Source: Candidatus Methylomirabilis lanthanidiphila (lineage in GTDB: Bacteria; Methylomirabilota; Methylomirabilia; Methylomirabilales; Methylomirabilaceae). From it: 64,000 nucleotides of DNA. Location: positions 1 through 64,000 of the forward strand of contig CABIKM010000003.1 in the NCBI GenBank assembly GCA_902196205.1, given 5' to 3'. Positions within the stretch are counted from its first letter, which is position 1. Each line of letters opens with the position of its first letter. Both the position numbers and the translations under genes were made by a program. This document shows positions 53,662-62,065 of this stretch, in pieces. The notes below the pieces were generated by a model, which saw only the letters and a program-made list of their open reading frames with translations, was not told where the DNA came from and did no database searches.

Positions 53662-55617
53662 ATGATGACTCGCACATCGCAGGTTGCCTGGAGGCCTGAC
53701 CAACAGATCGTCGCACAGGCCAACATCACTCGATTCATGCGGGAGCACGGCATCGCCTCGTATGAAGAGCTGATCCGCAGATCCACTACGGAGATCGAGT
53801 GGTTCTGGGACGCGCTGCCGCGCGCCCTCGGCGTCGAATGGTGTACCCCTTATACGCGAGTCATGGACACCGCATCAGGGATTCCGTGGACGGAGTGGTA
53901 CGTCGGTGGGACGCTCAATATTACCCACAACTGCCTGGACCGCCATGCCGGAGGGGTTGCAGCCGACAGGCCAGCCCTCATCGCCGAGACCGAGGACGGC
54001 CAGCTTACCAGTTGGACCTATAGCGCGTTGGCGGAGCGCGTCAGCCGTATCGCCTCTGTCATGCGGGGTCTTGGCATCCGGCGTGGGGAGACGGTGGGGA
54101 TCTACATGCCGATGATCGCCGACGTCGTGACCATCCTGCTTGCGTGCCTGAAGATTGGGGCCGTCGCCATTCCCATCTTTTCCGGCTTTGCGCCGCGAGC
54201 GGTGGCGGAGAGGCTGCGAGACGGCGGCGCCCGACTCCTGTTTACCGCCGACTATGGGCTCCGACGGGGAAGGCGCATCGAGCTGAAGGCGCTCGCCGAT
54301 GAGGCCGCCGCCATGACGCCGTCCATCAAGCATCTGGTCGTGTGCCGGCGCTCAGACGAGGCGATCCCGTGGATGGTCGGGCGAGACATGGCCTGGGATG
54401 AGTTCCTGGCCTCCGGTACGCCGATGTGCGAGACAGAGGCCATGGCATCTATGGAGCCGGCGATGCTCCTGTACACCTCGGGGACAACCGGAAAACCGAA
54501 AGGCACGGTCCACTCTCACGCCGGCGCCCTGATCCAGGTCGCCAAGGAGATCGGCTATCACTTTGACCTGAAGACCAGTGATCGCTTCTTTTGGCTCACC
54601 GATATCGGGTGGATGATGGGACCGTGGATGATCATCGGGTGTCTGTTTCACGGCGGAACCGTGGTGCTGTACGAAGGGGCGCCGGACTACCCGACAGCGG
54701 ACCGCTTGTGGCAGCTCGTGGCGCGTCATCATATTACGATCTTCGGTATCTCTCCTACGGCGATTCGCATGTTGATGCGGGAGGGTGTCGACCGGATCAC
54801 GCGCGGTGCCCTCTCGTCGCTGCGCATACTGGGCTCTACGGGCGAGCCGTGGGATCCTGAGTCGTGGTGGTGGTACTTCGAGCAGATCGGCCAACGCCGC
54901 TGCCCGGTCGTCAATATCTCCGGCGGCACCGACATCATCGGGTGCTTCCTCGCGCCGCTGATCATCAAGGAGCTGAAACCCTGTTCTCTCCAGGGGCCTG
55001 GGCTCGGCATGGCGGTGGAGGTCTGGAACGAGGCGGGGCAGCCCGTCCGAGAGGAGGTGGGGTATCTGGTCGCCACCAGGCCGGCCCCCTCCATGACCCG
55101 CGGGTTCTGGAAGGACCCCGACCGGTACCTCGACGCCTACTGGTCCCGCTGGCCGGGCGTCTGGAACCACGGCGACTGGGCGTATATCGATGCGGATGGC
55201 CACTGGTTCCTCCACGGCCGGGCCGATGACACTATCAAAGTCGCGGGACGGCGGATCGGTCCTGCCGAGATCGAAGGGGCGCTCATGGAACATCCTGCGG
55301 TCTCCGAGGCCGCTGCTATAGGGGTCCCGGACCCTATCAAAGGGGAGGCCATCGTCTGCTTCGCCGTGCTTGGCCGGCAGTATGCCCCATCGATCGAGCT
55401 CAGCGAAGAACTGAAGCGCGTCGTGGTCTCCCTCCTTGGGAAGGGTGACCGCCCGGAGCAGGTCCTGTTCGTCACAGACCTTCCGAAGACTCGGAGCGCG
55501 AAGATCATACGCCGTCTCATTCGTGCCAGATACCTGGGAGCCGCCGATCTCGGCGACCTCTCCTCGTGCCAGAATCCGGAGGCGATCGGGGCGATCCCGA
55601 GTCGAGGCCGAACCTAG
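53662..55617 (+). CDS. AMP-dependent acyl-CoA/acetyl-CoA synthetase
   Basis: A 651-aa ANL-superfamily ligase. P-loop LLYTSGTTGKPKGTVHSHAG; A4/A5 regions ISPTAIRM and ISGGTDIIGCF; GDWAYIDADGHWFLHGRADD; A10 lysine near TRSAKIIRR. An acetyl-CoA-synthetase-type N-terminal extension (residues 1-80) is present. The acid substrate is not evident. C-terminal 20 residues are non-conserved. Follows the pgsA-like gene by 59 bp. Confidence 0.88.
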   Translation: MMTRTSQVAWRPDQQIVAQANITRFMREHGIASYEELIRRSTTEIEWFWDALPRALGVEWCTPYTRVMDTASGIPWTEWYVGGTLNITHNCLDRHAGGVAADRPALIAETEDGQLTSWTYSALAERVSRIASVMRGLGIRRGETVGIYMPMIADVVTILLACLKIGAVAIPIFSGFAPRAVAERLRDGGARLLFTADYGLRRGRRIELKALADEAAAMTPSIKHLVVCRRSDEAIPWMVGRDMAWDEFLASGTPMCETEAMASMEPAMLLYTSGTTGKPKGTVHSHAGALIQVAKEIGYHFDLKTSDRFFWLTDIGWMMGPWMIIGCLFHGGTVVLYEGAPDYPTADRLWQLVARHHITIFGISPTAIRMLMREGVDRITRGALSSLRILGSTGEPWDPESWWWYFEQIGQRRCPVVNISGGTDIIGCFLAPLIIKELKPCSLQGPGLGMAVEVWNEAGQPVREEVGYLVATRPAPSMTRGFWKDPDRYLDAYWSRWPGVWNHGDWAYIDADGHWFLHGRADDTIKVAGRRIGPAEIEGALMEHPAVSEAAAIGVPDPIKGEAIVCFAVLGRQYAPSIELSEELKRVVVSLLGKGDRPEQVLFVTDLPKTRSAKIIRRLIRARYLGAADLGDLSSCQNPEAIGAIPSRGRT

Positions 55618-55642
55618 CCCTCTTTCAACGGAGTTACAGCCG

Positions 55643-56959
55643 ATGTCTCTTCCTGTTGTCACGATCGTGGGTCGACCCAATGTGGGGAAATCGACCTTAT
55701 TCAACCGGCTGGTCGGCGGGAGACGGGCGATTGTACACGATCAGCCCGGCGTCACCAGGGACCGGCTCTACGCGACCGTCGAGTGGACGGGCCGCGCGTT
55801 TACCCTCGGCGATACCGGGGGGTTGGAGCCGGGCGCCGAAAGCGGTATGGCGGCTCAGGTGCTCGCGCAGGTCGAGCAGGCGGTCCATGAGGCCGCCCTC
55901 GTCATCTTCGTCGTTGACGCCCGCGAGGGGCTGACCCCCCTGGATGAGGAGATTGCCCGGCTGCTTCGGCGCCATGTGCAGGCTCGTATCGTCGTGGCGC
56001 CGAATAAGGTCGATCGGCCGTCGCATGAGGCGCTGGCGTCTGAATTCTTTCGTATAGGATTCGACCAGGTCTGCCCGGTTTCGGCCGAGCACGGCCTGGG
56101 TGTCGCAGAGCTCTGCGACGTCATTGTTGGGGCGCTACCGGCGGCCGAGGTTGTGCCCGAGCAGAAGGCCATCCGCGTGACGGTGGTCGGTCGCCCGAAT
56201 GTCGGCAAGTCATCACTGGTTAATCGACTGCTGGGGCAGGAGCGGGTGATTGTGAGCGAGCAGCCGGGCACGACGCGGGATGCGATCGATACCCCGTTTA
56301 CCTATAACGATACCCCGTATATCCTGATCGACACCGCAGGGCTCAGACAGCGCAGCAAGGTCCAACAGCCGTTGGAACGGTTCAGCGTGGTGCGGGCGCT
56401 GAAGGCGATTGAACGAAGCGATGTTGCCCTGATCCTGGTGGACGCGAAAGACGGGATCACGGAGCAGGATGCCAAGATCGCCGCCTGCGTCCAGGACGCC
56501 GGTAGCGGCGCCATCGTGGTGGCGAACAAGTGGGACCTGATGCCGTCCGGCGCCGACGCGAGGCAACAGTTTACCCTGGAGGCCCGCGATCAACTGCGCC
56601 ACCTGGACTACGCCCCCATCGCGTTCGTCTCGGCGCTCACCGGCTATCAGGTGTCTACGCTGTTCCCTCTGCTGCAGACGGTCGCACAGGCGCGCGCGCA
56701 TCGGATCCCGACCCCCGAGCTGAACGACCTCATCGGCGACGCAGTCCGCAACTACCCCCCACCTTCCTATGGCAAGCGCCCCGTCCGATTTAACTATGCC
56801 ACTCAGGCCATCAAGCCGCCCCCCACCTTCCTGCTCTTCGTGAGCAATCCGCGCGGTGTACGGGTTCCCTACCGCCGCTATCTGGTCAACCAACTCAGAG
56901 CCGCGTACGGCTTCGTCGGCACCCCCATCCGCCTGGTCCTGAAGGGCAAGTCCGCCTAG
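55643..56959 (+). CDS. der: Ribosome biogenesis GTPase Der (EngA)
   Basis: A 438-aa essential 50S assembly factor with two GTPase domains (VTIVGRPNVGKSTLFNRLVG at 7-26 and VVGRPNVGKSSLVNRLLG near 180) and a C-terminal KH-like domain ending LVLKGKSA. All G motifs are present. ATG at 55643 after GGAG; the longer ORF inside the upstream gene is rejected. Its last 190 bp recur twice downstream in decayed copies. Confidence 0.97.
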   Translation: MSLPVVTIVGRPNVGKSTLFNRLVGGRRAIVHDQPGVTRDRLYATVEWTGRAFTLGDTGGLEPGAESGMAAQVLAQVEQAVHEAALVIFVVDAREGLTPLDEEIARLLRRHVQARIVVAPNKVDRPSHEALASEFFRIGFDQVCPVSAEHGLGVAELCDVIVGALPAAEVVPEQKAIRVTVVGRPNVGKSSLVNRLLGQERVIVSEQPGTTRDAIDTPFTYNDTPYILIDTAGLRQRSKVQQPLERFSVVRALKAIERSDVALILVDAKDGITEQDAKIAACVQDAGSGAIVVANKWDLMPSGADARQQFTLEARDQLRHLDYAPIAFVSALTGYQVSTLFPLLQTVAQARAHRIPTPELNDLIGDAVRNYPPPSYGKRPVRFNYATQAIKPPPTFLLFVSNPRGVRVPYRRYLVNQLRAAYGFVGTPIRLVLKGKSA

Positions 56960-56979
56960 CCCGCCGGCTGAGGAAGACC

Positions 56980-57009
56980 TTGACAAGGCCTTGGAACAGC
57001 AGGACAATC
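56980..57009 (+). promoter_or_regulatory. Promoter-like element after der
   Basis: TTGACA (56980-56985), an 18-bp spacer and ACAATC (57004-57009). The same geometry recurs after the second der 3' copy (57900-57929). It may drive the toxin-antitoxin pair that starts at 57152. The -10 is weak. Confidence 0.4.
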
Positions 57010-57151
57010 GCCTTGTTGGTTTTGGGTGCAGGGAAGGAGTCAGGCGAATTGCGGCCCAGGGCGTTGAATGCACGCCAGCAGTCGCTCCAACCTGGATGCG
57101 CCGGGTGATCCGATAAAGAAACGTGTGGCAACCTTCTATTAGGGTGGGACG

Positions 57152-57385
57152 ATGGAACATATGATCATTTCGGAACCCACAGGATTCAGTCAACTCTCGA
57201 AAGCGGAGCAGATTCGTTATCTACAGGCTCTCTGGGACCGCATCGCCGAGAGGCCGGACGAGATTCCAGTTCCGGAGAGTCACATTCGGCTCGCAGAACA
57301 ACGGCTGGCCGAGTACCGCCGCGATCCAAGCCGAGGCCGACCAGCCCATGACGTGTTCGATCGCTTACAGAAGAAGGATCGGTGA
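57152..57385 (+). CDS. Addiction module antitoxin (PF09720-like)
   Basis: A 77-aa acidic protein with LSKAEQIRYLQALWDRIAER and a C-terminal RLAEYRRDPSRGRPAHDVFD, the pattern of putative addiction module components. It overlaps the toxin gene by 4 bp (GTGA). It would bind and neutralise the ParE/RelE-type toxin downstream and repress the operon. Confidence 0.85.
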   Translation: MEHMIISEPTGFSQLSKAEQIRYLQALWDRIAERPDEIPVPESHIRLAEQRLAEYRRDPSRGRPAHDVFDRLQKKDR

Positions 57386-57684
57386 CCGAGTATCGGCTGG
57401 TTGCGGAGCCAGAGCTCGATCTCGATATTGCGGCGGCGTTCGATTGGTACGAGGAGGAGCACGCTGGGCTCGGCTATGAGTTTTTGGGTGAACTGCGTGC
57501 GACCTACAACCGAATCGCCGATGGGCCGCTGAAATACCAGCACCTGAGGTCAGGAATCCGCCGGGCTCTGGTACGCCGCTTTCCGTACGGCGTGTACTTC
57601 GCTGTCGAGGATGACGTGATCGTTGTCCTGGCCGTACTTCACGTGAGTCGCGATCCGGCGGAGTGGCAACGACGGAGGGGCTAA
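57382..57684 (+). CDS. ParE/RelE-family toxin
   Basis: A 100-aa protein: EYRLVAEPELDLDIAAAFDW, then RRALVRRFPYGVYFAVEDDV and VLAVLHVSRDP, the typical ParE/RelE fold. GTG start. It could inhibit gyrase or cut mRNA on the ribosome; sequence alone does not decide. It ends 1 bp before a decayed der copy begins. Confidence 0.87.
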   Translation: MTEYRLVAEPELDLDIAAAFDWYEEEHAGLGYEFLGELRATYNRIADGPLKYQHLRSGIRRALVRRFPYGVYFAVEDDVIVVLAVLHVSRDPAEWQRRRG

Positions 57685-57685
57685 G

Positions 57686-57877
57686 TACGGCAAGCGCTCC
57701 GTCCGGTTTCACTACGCCACATAGGCCGCCGCTCTTCCCCCAACCTTCCTGCTCTTCGTGAGTAACCCGCGCGCAGTACGGGTTCCCTACCGCCGCTATC
57801 TGGTCAACCAACTCCGTGCCGCCTACGGCTTTATCGGCACACCGATCCGGCTGGTCTTGAAGGGCAAGTCCACCTAG
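57686..57877 (+). pseudogene. der 3'-end fragment, copy B
   Basis: Translates in one frame as YGKRSVRFHYAT, a stop, then TFLLFVSNPRAVRVPYRRYL to GTPIRLVLKGKST and a stop: the last 64 codons of Der. There is no start and one internal TAG. The DNA after the stop also resembles that after der. It shares a 70-bp identical block with copy C (57801-57870 versus 58736-58805) but differs from der at about 9 of those 70. Confidence 0.85.
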
Positions 57878-57899
57878 GGCGCCGACTCAGGAAGACCTC

Positions 57900-57929
57900 T
57901 TGACAAGTCTTTAGAATGGCGGGAAAATC
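57900..57929 (+). promoter_or_regulatory. Promoter-like element after der copy B
   Basis: TTGACA (57900-57905), 18 bp, AAAATC (57924-57929). It mirrors the element after der itself and lies 121 bp before the DUF4160 gene. Confidence 0.4.
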
Positions 57930-58049
57930 ACGACACTTCTTGGATATTGTACGAGCCCGGAGGTAGAGCAGTGCCGTTGCAATTAGGTAGTCACGCGTAC
58001 CAGGACTTCTCGCTTTTATGAGAACCGATGTCATGGCAAAATAATCACA

Positions 58050-58307
58050 GTGCCGGCACTACTGAGGGTTCGCGGGTATCGATTTTTCTTCTTCAGCATG
58101 GAGGGGCGCGAGCCTTCACATATTCATGTGGCTCAAGCCGGACGTTATGCCAAATTCTGGCTTGAGCCCGTGGCGCTGGCAGAGGTACAGGGCTTCCGAA
58201 GTCACGAACTCACTGACATTCGACGGATAGTCCTTCGGAACAGACAGTTTTTCCTGGAGAGATGGCATGCGTACTTCGGTAGAGAAGGGTCAGGTCTTGG
58301 CGGCTGA
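58050..58307 (+). CDS. DUF4160 protein
   Basis: An 85-aa protein: MPALLRVRGYRFFFFSMEGR, EPSHIHVAQAGRYAKFWLEP and a C-terminal helix with FLERWHAYFG, the DUF4160 pattern. It overlaps the DUF2442 gene by 41 bp. DUF4160/DUF2442 pairs are commonly found as putative toxin-antitoxin modules; which member is toxic is not established here. GTG start. Confidence 0.82.
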   Translation: MPALLRVRGYRFFFFSMEGREPSHIHVAQAGRYAKFWLEPVALAEVQGFRSHELTDIRRIVLRNRQFFLERWHAYFGREGSGLGG

Positions 58308-58593
58308 TGTATCCTGCACGACCCATGAGCTGAGTGTGGCCTTGGTCGATGGTCGAACCATCTCCGTTCCCCTCGCGTGGTTTCCACGGCTTCTCGATGC
58401 GACCTCGAAGCAGAGGGCCGAGTGGGAGCTGATCGGCGGAGGCATCGGCATTCACTGGGACGCCATCGACGAAGACATTTCGGTGGCGAGCCTACTACAC
58501 CCCGAAAACTTTATGAGTCTGCCCCACCAGCGCATACAACCGGCTCGGGAGAGGTCCAGCGCTCAGACTGAGCGGCGACGGGCGCGCATCTAA
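58267..58593 (+). CDS. DUF2442 protein
   Basis: A 108-aa protein with the DUF2442 core TTHELSVALVDGRTISVPLA followed by WFPRLLDAT and IGIHWDAIDEDISVASLL. The C-terminal 20 residues are Arg/Glu-rich and extra. Partner of the DUF4160 gene. The ATG lies inside that gene. Confidence 0.85.
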   Translation: MRTSVEKGQVLAADVSCTTHELSVALVDGRTISVPLAWFPRLLDATSKQRAEWELIGGGIGIHWDAIDEDISVASLLHPENFMSLPHQRIQPARERSSAQTERRRARI

Positions 58594-58633
58594 TCCCGGT
58601 TGCAAGTCGGTCCCCATGACCGCATCTGCTAAC

Positions 58634-58812
58634 CCGTCCGGTATCACTGCGTCACACAGGCCGCCGCTCTTCCCTCCACCTTTCTACTCTTCGTGAGCAA
58701 CCCGCGCGGTGTGCCGGTCGCCTACCGGCGCTACTTGGTCAACCAACTCCGTGCCGCCTACGGCTTTATCGGCACACCGATCCGGCTGGTCTTGAAGGGC
58801 AAGTCGGGATAG
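58634..58812 (+). pseudogene. der 3'-end fragment, copy C
   Basis: Open in one frame from VRYHCVTQAAALPSTFLLF to FVSNPRGVPVAYRRYLVNQL and LVLKGKSG, then TAG. No start codon and no GTPase domains. It lies 935 bp downstream of the matching point of copy B, which is itself 918 bp downstream of the matching point in der. Copies B and C are closer to each other than to der. Confidence 0.85.
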
Positions 58813-58934
58813 GCGTACGTAGTCCGCCTCCGCATGCGATGTGATGCACTGCAGCAGTATCTGTCAGCTCCTCAACAGCCTATTGAAGCCCCGAATCTGA
58901 GACCGGATACCGGTCGCGTCGATCTCCCACTCTC

Positions 58935-58963
58935 TTGACAACTGTATATATCTGACGTATATG
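58935..58963 (+). promoter_or_regulatory. Promoter of the brnTA operon
   Basis: TTGACA (58935-58940), a 17-bp spacer, TATATG (58958-58963). The spacer and -10 hold paired TATATA-type sequences that could be the BrnA operator. The transcript would start near 58970, at the brnT ATG itself, suggesting a leaderless message. Confidence 0.65.
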
Positions 58964-58969
58964 TGAGGC

Positions 58970-59296
58970 ATGACAGATCCCCTTGACAGACTCCTCGGGT
59001 GTACGGGGTTCCAGTGGGATGAAAGGAACGCCGACAAAAACTGGATCAAGCATAACGTCAGTCGGGCCGAGTGCGAAGAGGTGTTCTTCAATGAGTCCCT
59101 GCTGATCGCCTCCGATATCAAGCACTCTGGCGCGGAGTCCGGGTTCTATGCGCTTGGTCAGACCGATGAAGGACGGCTCCTGTTCGTCGTATTCACTCTC
59201 TGCGAAAAGCTGATCCGGATAATCTCATCTCGTGATATGAGCAAACGAGAAGAGAAGGAGTATGAACGTGCCAAAACTCAAGAAGCAGACGCATAA
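58970..59296 (+). CDS. brnT: BrnT-family toxin
   Basis: A 108-aa RNase toxin of the BrnT/DUF497 family: FQWDERNADKNWIKHNVSRA, then AECEEVFFNES, and DEGRLLFVVFTL with IRIISSRDMSKREEKEYERA. All parts of the fold are present. It overlaps the antitoxin gene by about 30 bp. A weak TGAGG precedes the ATG. Confidence 0.9.
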   Translation: MTDPLDRLLGCTGFQWDERNADKNWIKHNVSRAECEEVFFNESLLIASDIKHSGAESGFYALGQTDEGRLLFVVFTLCEKLIRIISSRDMSKREEKEYERAKTQEADA

Positions 59297-59558
59297 GATA
59301 CCGACGTTTGAACGCGAAGATCAGGCGCGAAAGTTCTGGGCCACACATGACTCAACAGAGTTCGTCGATTGGCGGCAAGCCGGCCGGGTGAAGCTCCCTC
59401 ACCTGCGACCAACAACCCGGACCATTTCAATTCGGTTGCCGGAGTCGATGATTGAACGCCTCAAGGTGCTGGCGAACAAGCGAGACGTTCCGTATCAGTC
59501 ACTGCTGAAGATGTTCGTGGCAGACAAGGTGGAAGAAGCGCTGCGTTCGGCGCGGTAG
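59268..59558 (+). CDS. brnA: BrnA-family antitoxin
   Basis: A 96-aa ribbon-helix-helix antitoxin: FEREDQARKFWATHDSTEFV in the toxin-binding part and RTISIRLPESMIERLKVLAN in the DNA-binding part. The GTG at 59268 stands 7 bp after AAGGAG, better than the ATG at 59262. It neutralises BrnT and represses the shared promoter. Confidence 0.9.
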   Translation: MPKLKKQTHKIPTFEREDQARKFWATHDSTEFVDWRQAGRVKLPHLRPTTRTISIRLPESMIERLKVLANKRDVPYQSLLKMFVADKVEEALRSAR

Positions 59559-59613
59559 GAATACGGGCGCTGTATCCAGGAAATGATTTCGACGGAGGAT
59601 TGGGAGGCGCATC

Positions 59614-59922
59614 ATGACCCGTGTTCTCGAGAACAAGCGCCAAGCGATAGCTGAAGTCTGCCGGCGTCATGGTGTGGCCCGGCTGGACGCATTCGGCTCC
59701 GCTTTGCGTGATGACTTCAGACCGGGCGAGAGCGATGTGGACCTGCTGGTCGAGTTCGGGCCGATGGCACCATACGCCCGCGTCGACGCCTACTTCGGTC
59801 TGCTCGAAGAACTCAGGGCCTTACTCGGGTTGGAGGTCGACCTCGTCATGGCGGGGGCCGTCAAGAACCCGTACATCGCCCGCGATATCGATCGTACGAA
59901 GCGGATGCTCTATGCCGCGTGA
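59614..59922 (+). CDS. mntA: MNT-type nucleotidyltransferase antitoxin MntA
   Basis: A 102-aa protein with an intact active site: FGSALRDDFRPGESDVDLLV (GS...DxD) and VDLVMAGAVKNPYI. MntA antitoxins AMPylate or otherwise modify the HEPN partner. It overlaps hepT by 11 bp. Confidence 0.9.
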   Translation: MTRVLENKRQAIAEVCRRHGVARLDAFGSALRDDFRPGESDVDLLVEFGPMAPYARVDAYFGLLEELRALLGLEVDLVMAGAVKNPYIARDIDRTKRMLYAA

Positions 59923-60274
59923 CGCACGCGCCTACTTGGCCGACATCATCGAGTCCTGCGACGCGATCACCGTCGCGGTTCGAGGGCTCGATCTCTCCGG
60001 ATATGAAGACACTCGCCTGGTCCGCTCATCGGTCGAGCGCGAGTTTATCATCATCGGAGAGGCTGTCGCAGCGCTCGCCCGGATCGCGCCGAAGACCTTC
60101 GATGTGATCACGCGAGCACGCAGGATCGTGGACTTCCGTAATCATCTGACCCATGAGTACCCGACGGTGGACAACGCTCTCGTGTGGGCGATTGTCGAGC
60201 ACGATGTACCGGTGCTTCGCCGCGAGTGCGCCGTGCTCATTCAGCGCGTCGCGCCGGAGGACAAGCTAGGCTAA
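59912..60274 (+). CDS. hepT: HEPN ribonuclease toxin HepT
   Basis: A 120-aa HEPN protein beginning MPRDARAYLADIIESCDAIT. The RNase motif RNHLTHEY (Rx4HxY) is intact. Unlike the HEPN protein at 33656, this one should be active. The ATG at 59912 lies inside mntA; the longer frame from 59669 is an mntA shadow. Confidence 0.9.
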   Translation: MPRDARAYLADIIESCDAITVAVRGLDLSGYEDTRLVRSSVEREFIIIGEAVAALARIAPKTFDVITRARRIVDFRNHLTHEYPTVDNALVWAIVEHDVPVLRRECAVLIQRVAPEDKLG

Positions 60275-60377
60275 ACACGATCTCCACCTGACGGCGCTGT
60301 ACGCCGGACCCTATCTGCATAAGTTTGTCACCACAAACGAAGAGGGGCGCCCATGATGGCGAGAATAGTGAAGTTCG

Positions 60378-60469
60378 GCCTAACCCGGGTTTGAACCTGA
60401 TGCGGAGTAGCGTAGTGATACGAGCTGAGAGTGTGCAGGCCGCGCAGGTTAAACCCAAAGCCGTTAGGG
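60378..60469 (+). other. attC-like recombination site
   Basis: Outer boxes GCCTAAC (60378-60384) and GTTAGGG (60463-60469) fit R''/R'. Inner GGGTTTGAACCTG (60387-60399) pairs with CAGGTTAAACCC (60445-60456) leaving one bulged G, the extrahelical base typical of integron attC. The central part can extend the stem (GCGG/CCGC). It is 92 bp, within the usual attC range. Spacers are uneven (2 and 6 nt). No integrase gene is in the window. Confidence 0.5.
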
Positions 60470-60565
60470 GGTGCAACAGGTCTAGCCTTCGGCCAGGTCT
60501 GTTGCCTGCTGAACTGCATAGCTGTTAGATGGCACATATCAACAGACAGAAGCTGGGCGAATAGC

Positions 60566-62065
60566 ATGGCGATGACCCTTCAAGAACTCAAGTCCCACCT
60601 CTGGAACTGCGCGGAGATTCTGCGTGGCAGCGCCGTGGACCGCACCGACTGGAAGGCATATATCCTGCCGCTGCTGTTCTTCAAGCGCATTTGCGATGTG
60701 TGGGATGAGGAGACGGCCGATGCCGCCAAGTTATTCGGCGATGTGGACCCCGTCGATTTTCCCGAGGTCCACCGTTTTAACGTGCCGGAAGGATGCCACT
60801 GGCGGGACGTTCGCGAGACACCCGCCAACATCGGCGCGGCGCTCTCCCATGCCATGCGTGAGATTGAACGGGCAAATCCCGACACCCTCTACCGTGTATT
60901 CGGCGCCGCCGACTGGGGCAACCGCGAGATGCTGACGGATGGGATTCTCAAGGACTTAATCGAGGGGCTATCTGAGGTCTCGTTGGGCAACTCGGCGGTG
61001 AGTTCCGATATCCTTGGGGATGCCTATGAGTACCTGATCGGCAAGTTCGCCGACATCACCAAGCGCAAGAAGGCCGGCGAGTTCTACACGCCGCGTAGCG
61101 TAGTCCGGATGATGGTGAATATCCTGGACCCGAAACCGGGCGACAGTATCTACGACCCGGCTTGCGGAACCGGTGGCATGTTGCTCGGGGCCATTGAACA
61201 TGTGAAGCAGGCCGGTGGCGACCCGCGCACGTTCTTCGGCAAGATCCATGGTCAGGAGAAGAATCTCACGACCGCCGCGATCGCCCGTATGAACCTGGTG
61301 CTGCATGGCATCGAAGACTTTAAGATCGTGCGCGAAGACACCCTCCGTAATCCCGCGTTCACCGACTCCAGCACCGGCGGTCTGGCCACCTTCGACTGTG
61401 TGATCGCAAATCCTCCCTTCTCCCTCAAGGAATGGGGCCGGGAGATATGGGAGTCTGATCCCTGGGGCCGCGCCGCCTTCGGGCTGCCGCCTGACAGTTA
61501 CGGCGACTACGCCTGGGTGCAGCACATGGTGGCATCTATGGCCCAGCGTACCGGACGTATGGCCGTGGTCCTGCCGCAAGGCGCCCTCTTCCGCAAAGGG
61601 GCTGAGGGCACAATCCGGCGGCAACTGTTGGAGGGGGACCTTATCGAGGCCGTGATCGGCCTCGCGCCGAACATCTTCTATGGGACCGGGCTCGCGCCCG
61701 CCATCATGGTTCTGCGGCGGGCGAAGCCGTCTGCGCGCAAGGAGAAGGTCCTGATCGTGGACGCCTCCAGCCTCCTGCGCAAGGGCCGCGCCCAGAACTA
61801 CCTGGACCCCGAGCACGCCCGGCAGATCGTCGCGTGGGTGTGTGCTTTCAAGGACGTCGAGGACCGGGCCAAGGTCGTCAGTGTGAGGGAGATCGAGGCC
61901 GAGGACTGGACGCTCAACATCTCGCGCTATGTCCTGCCGCCGGTCGGCGAGGATATCCCCCCGCTGCCGGAGGCCGTCGCTGCGTTCAAGGACGTGCTCG
62001 TCGAGGCCCGTGCCTCGGAGGATCGTCTGCGGGAAGTGCTGACCGAAGGAGGGTGGCTGACATGA
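60566..62065 (+). CDS. hsdM: Type I restriction-modification DNA methyltransferase HsdM, copy 1
   Basis: A 499-aa N6-adenine methyltransferase. HsdM_N (LKSHLWNCAEILRG, FKRICDVWDEE) is at 1-120; N6_Mtase from about 150 with GEFYTPRSVVRMMV, AdoMet motif DPACGTGGML and catalytic NPPF in VIANPPFSLKEW. Start at 60566; no strong ribosome-binding site. The stop overlaps the second hsdM by 4 bp. Confidence 0.92.
   Translation: MAMTLQELKSHLWNCAEILRGSAVDRTDWKAYILPLLFFKRICDVWDEETADAAKLFGDVDPVDFPEVHRFNVPEGCHWRDVRETPANIGAALSHAMREIERANPDTLYRVFGAADWGNREMLTDGILKDLIEGLSEVSLGNSAVSSDILGDAYEYLIGKFADITKRKKAGEFYTPRSVVRMMVNILDPKPGDSIYDPACGTGGMLLGAIEHVKQAGGDPRTFFGKIHGQEKNLTTAAIARMNLVLHGIEDFKIVREDTLRNPAFTDSSTGGLATFDCVIANPPFSLKEWGREIWESDPWGRAAFGLPPDSYGDYAWVQHMVASMAQRTGRMAVVLPQGALFRKGAEGTIRRQLLEGDLIEAVIGLAPNIFYGTGLAPAIMVLRRAKPSARKEKVLIVDASSLLRKGRAQNYLDPEHARQIVAWVCAFKDVEDRAKVVSVREIEAEDWTLNISRYVLPPVGEDIPPLPEAVAAFKDVLVEARASEDRLREVLTEGGWLT

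Noticed and set aside
60472-60535. A second attC-like site ending in GTTAGATG.
   Set aside because: A GCAACAG/CTGTTGC hairpin is present, but no matching R'' box (ATCTAAC) precedes it.
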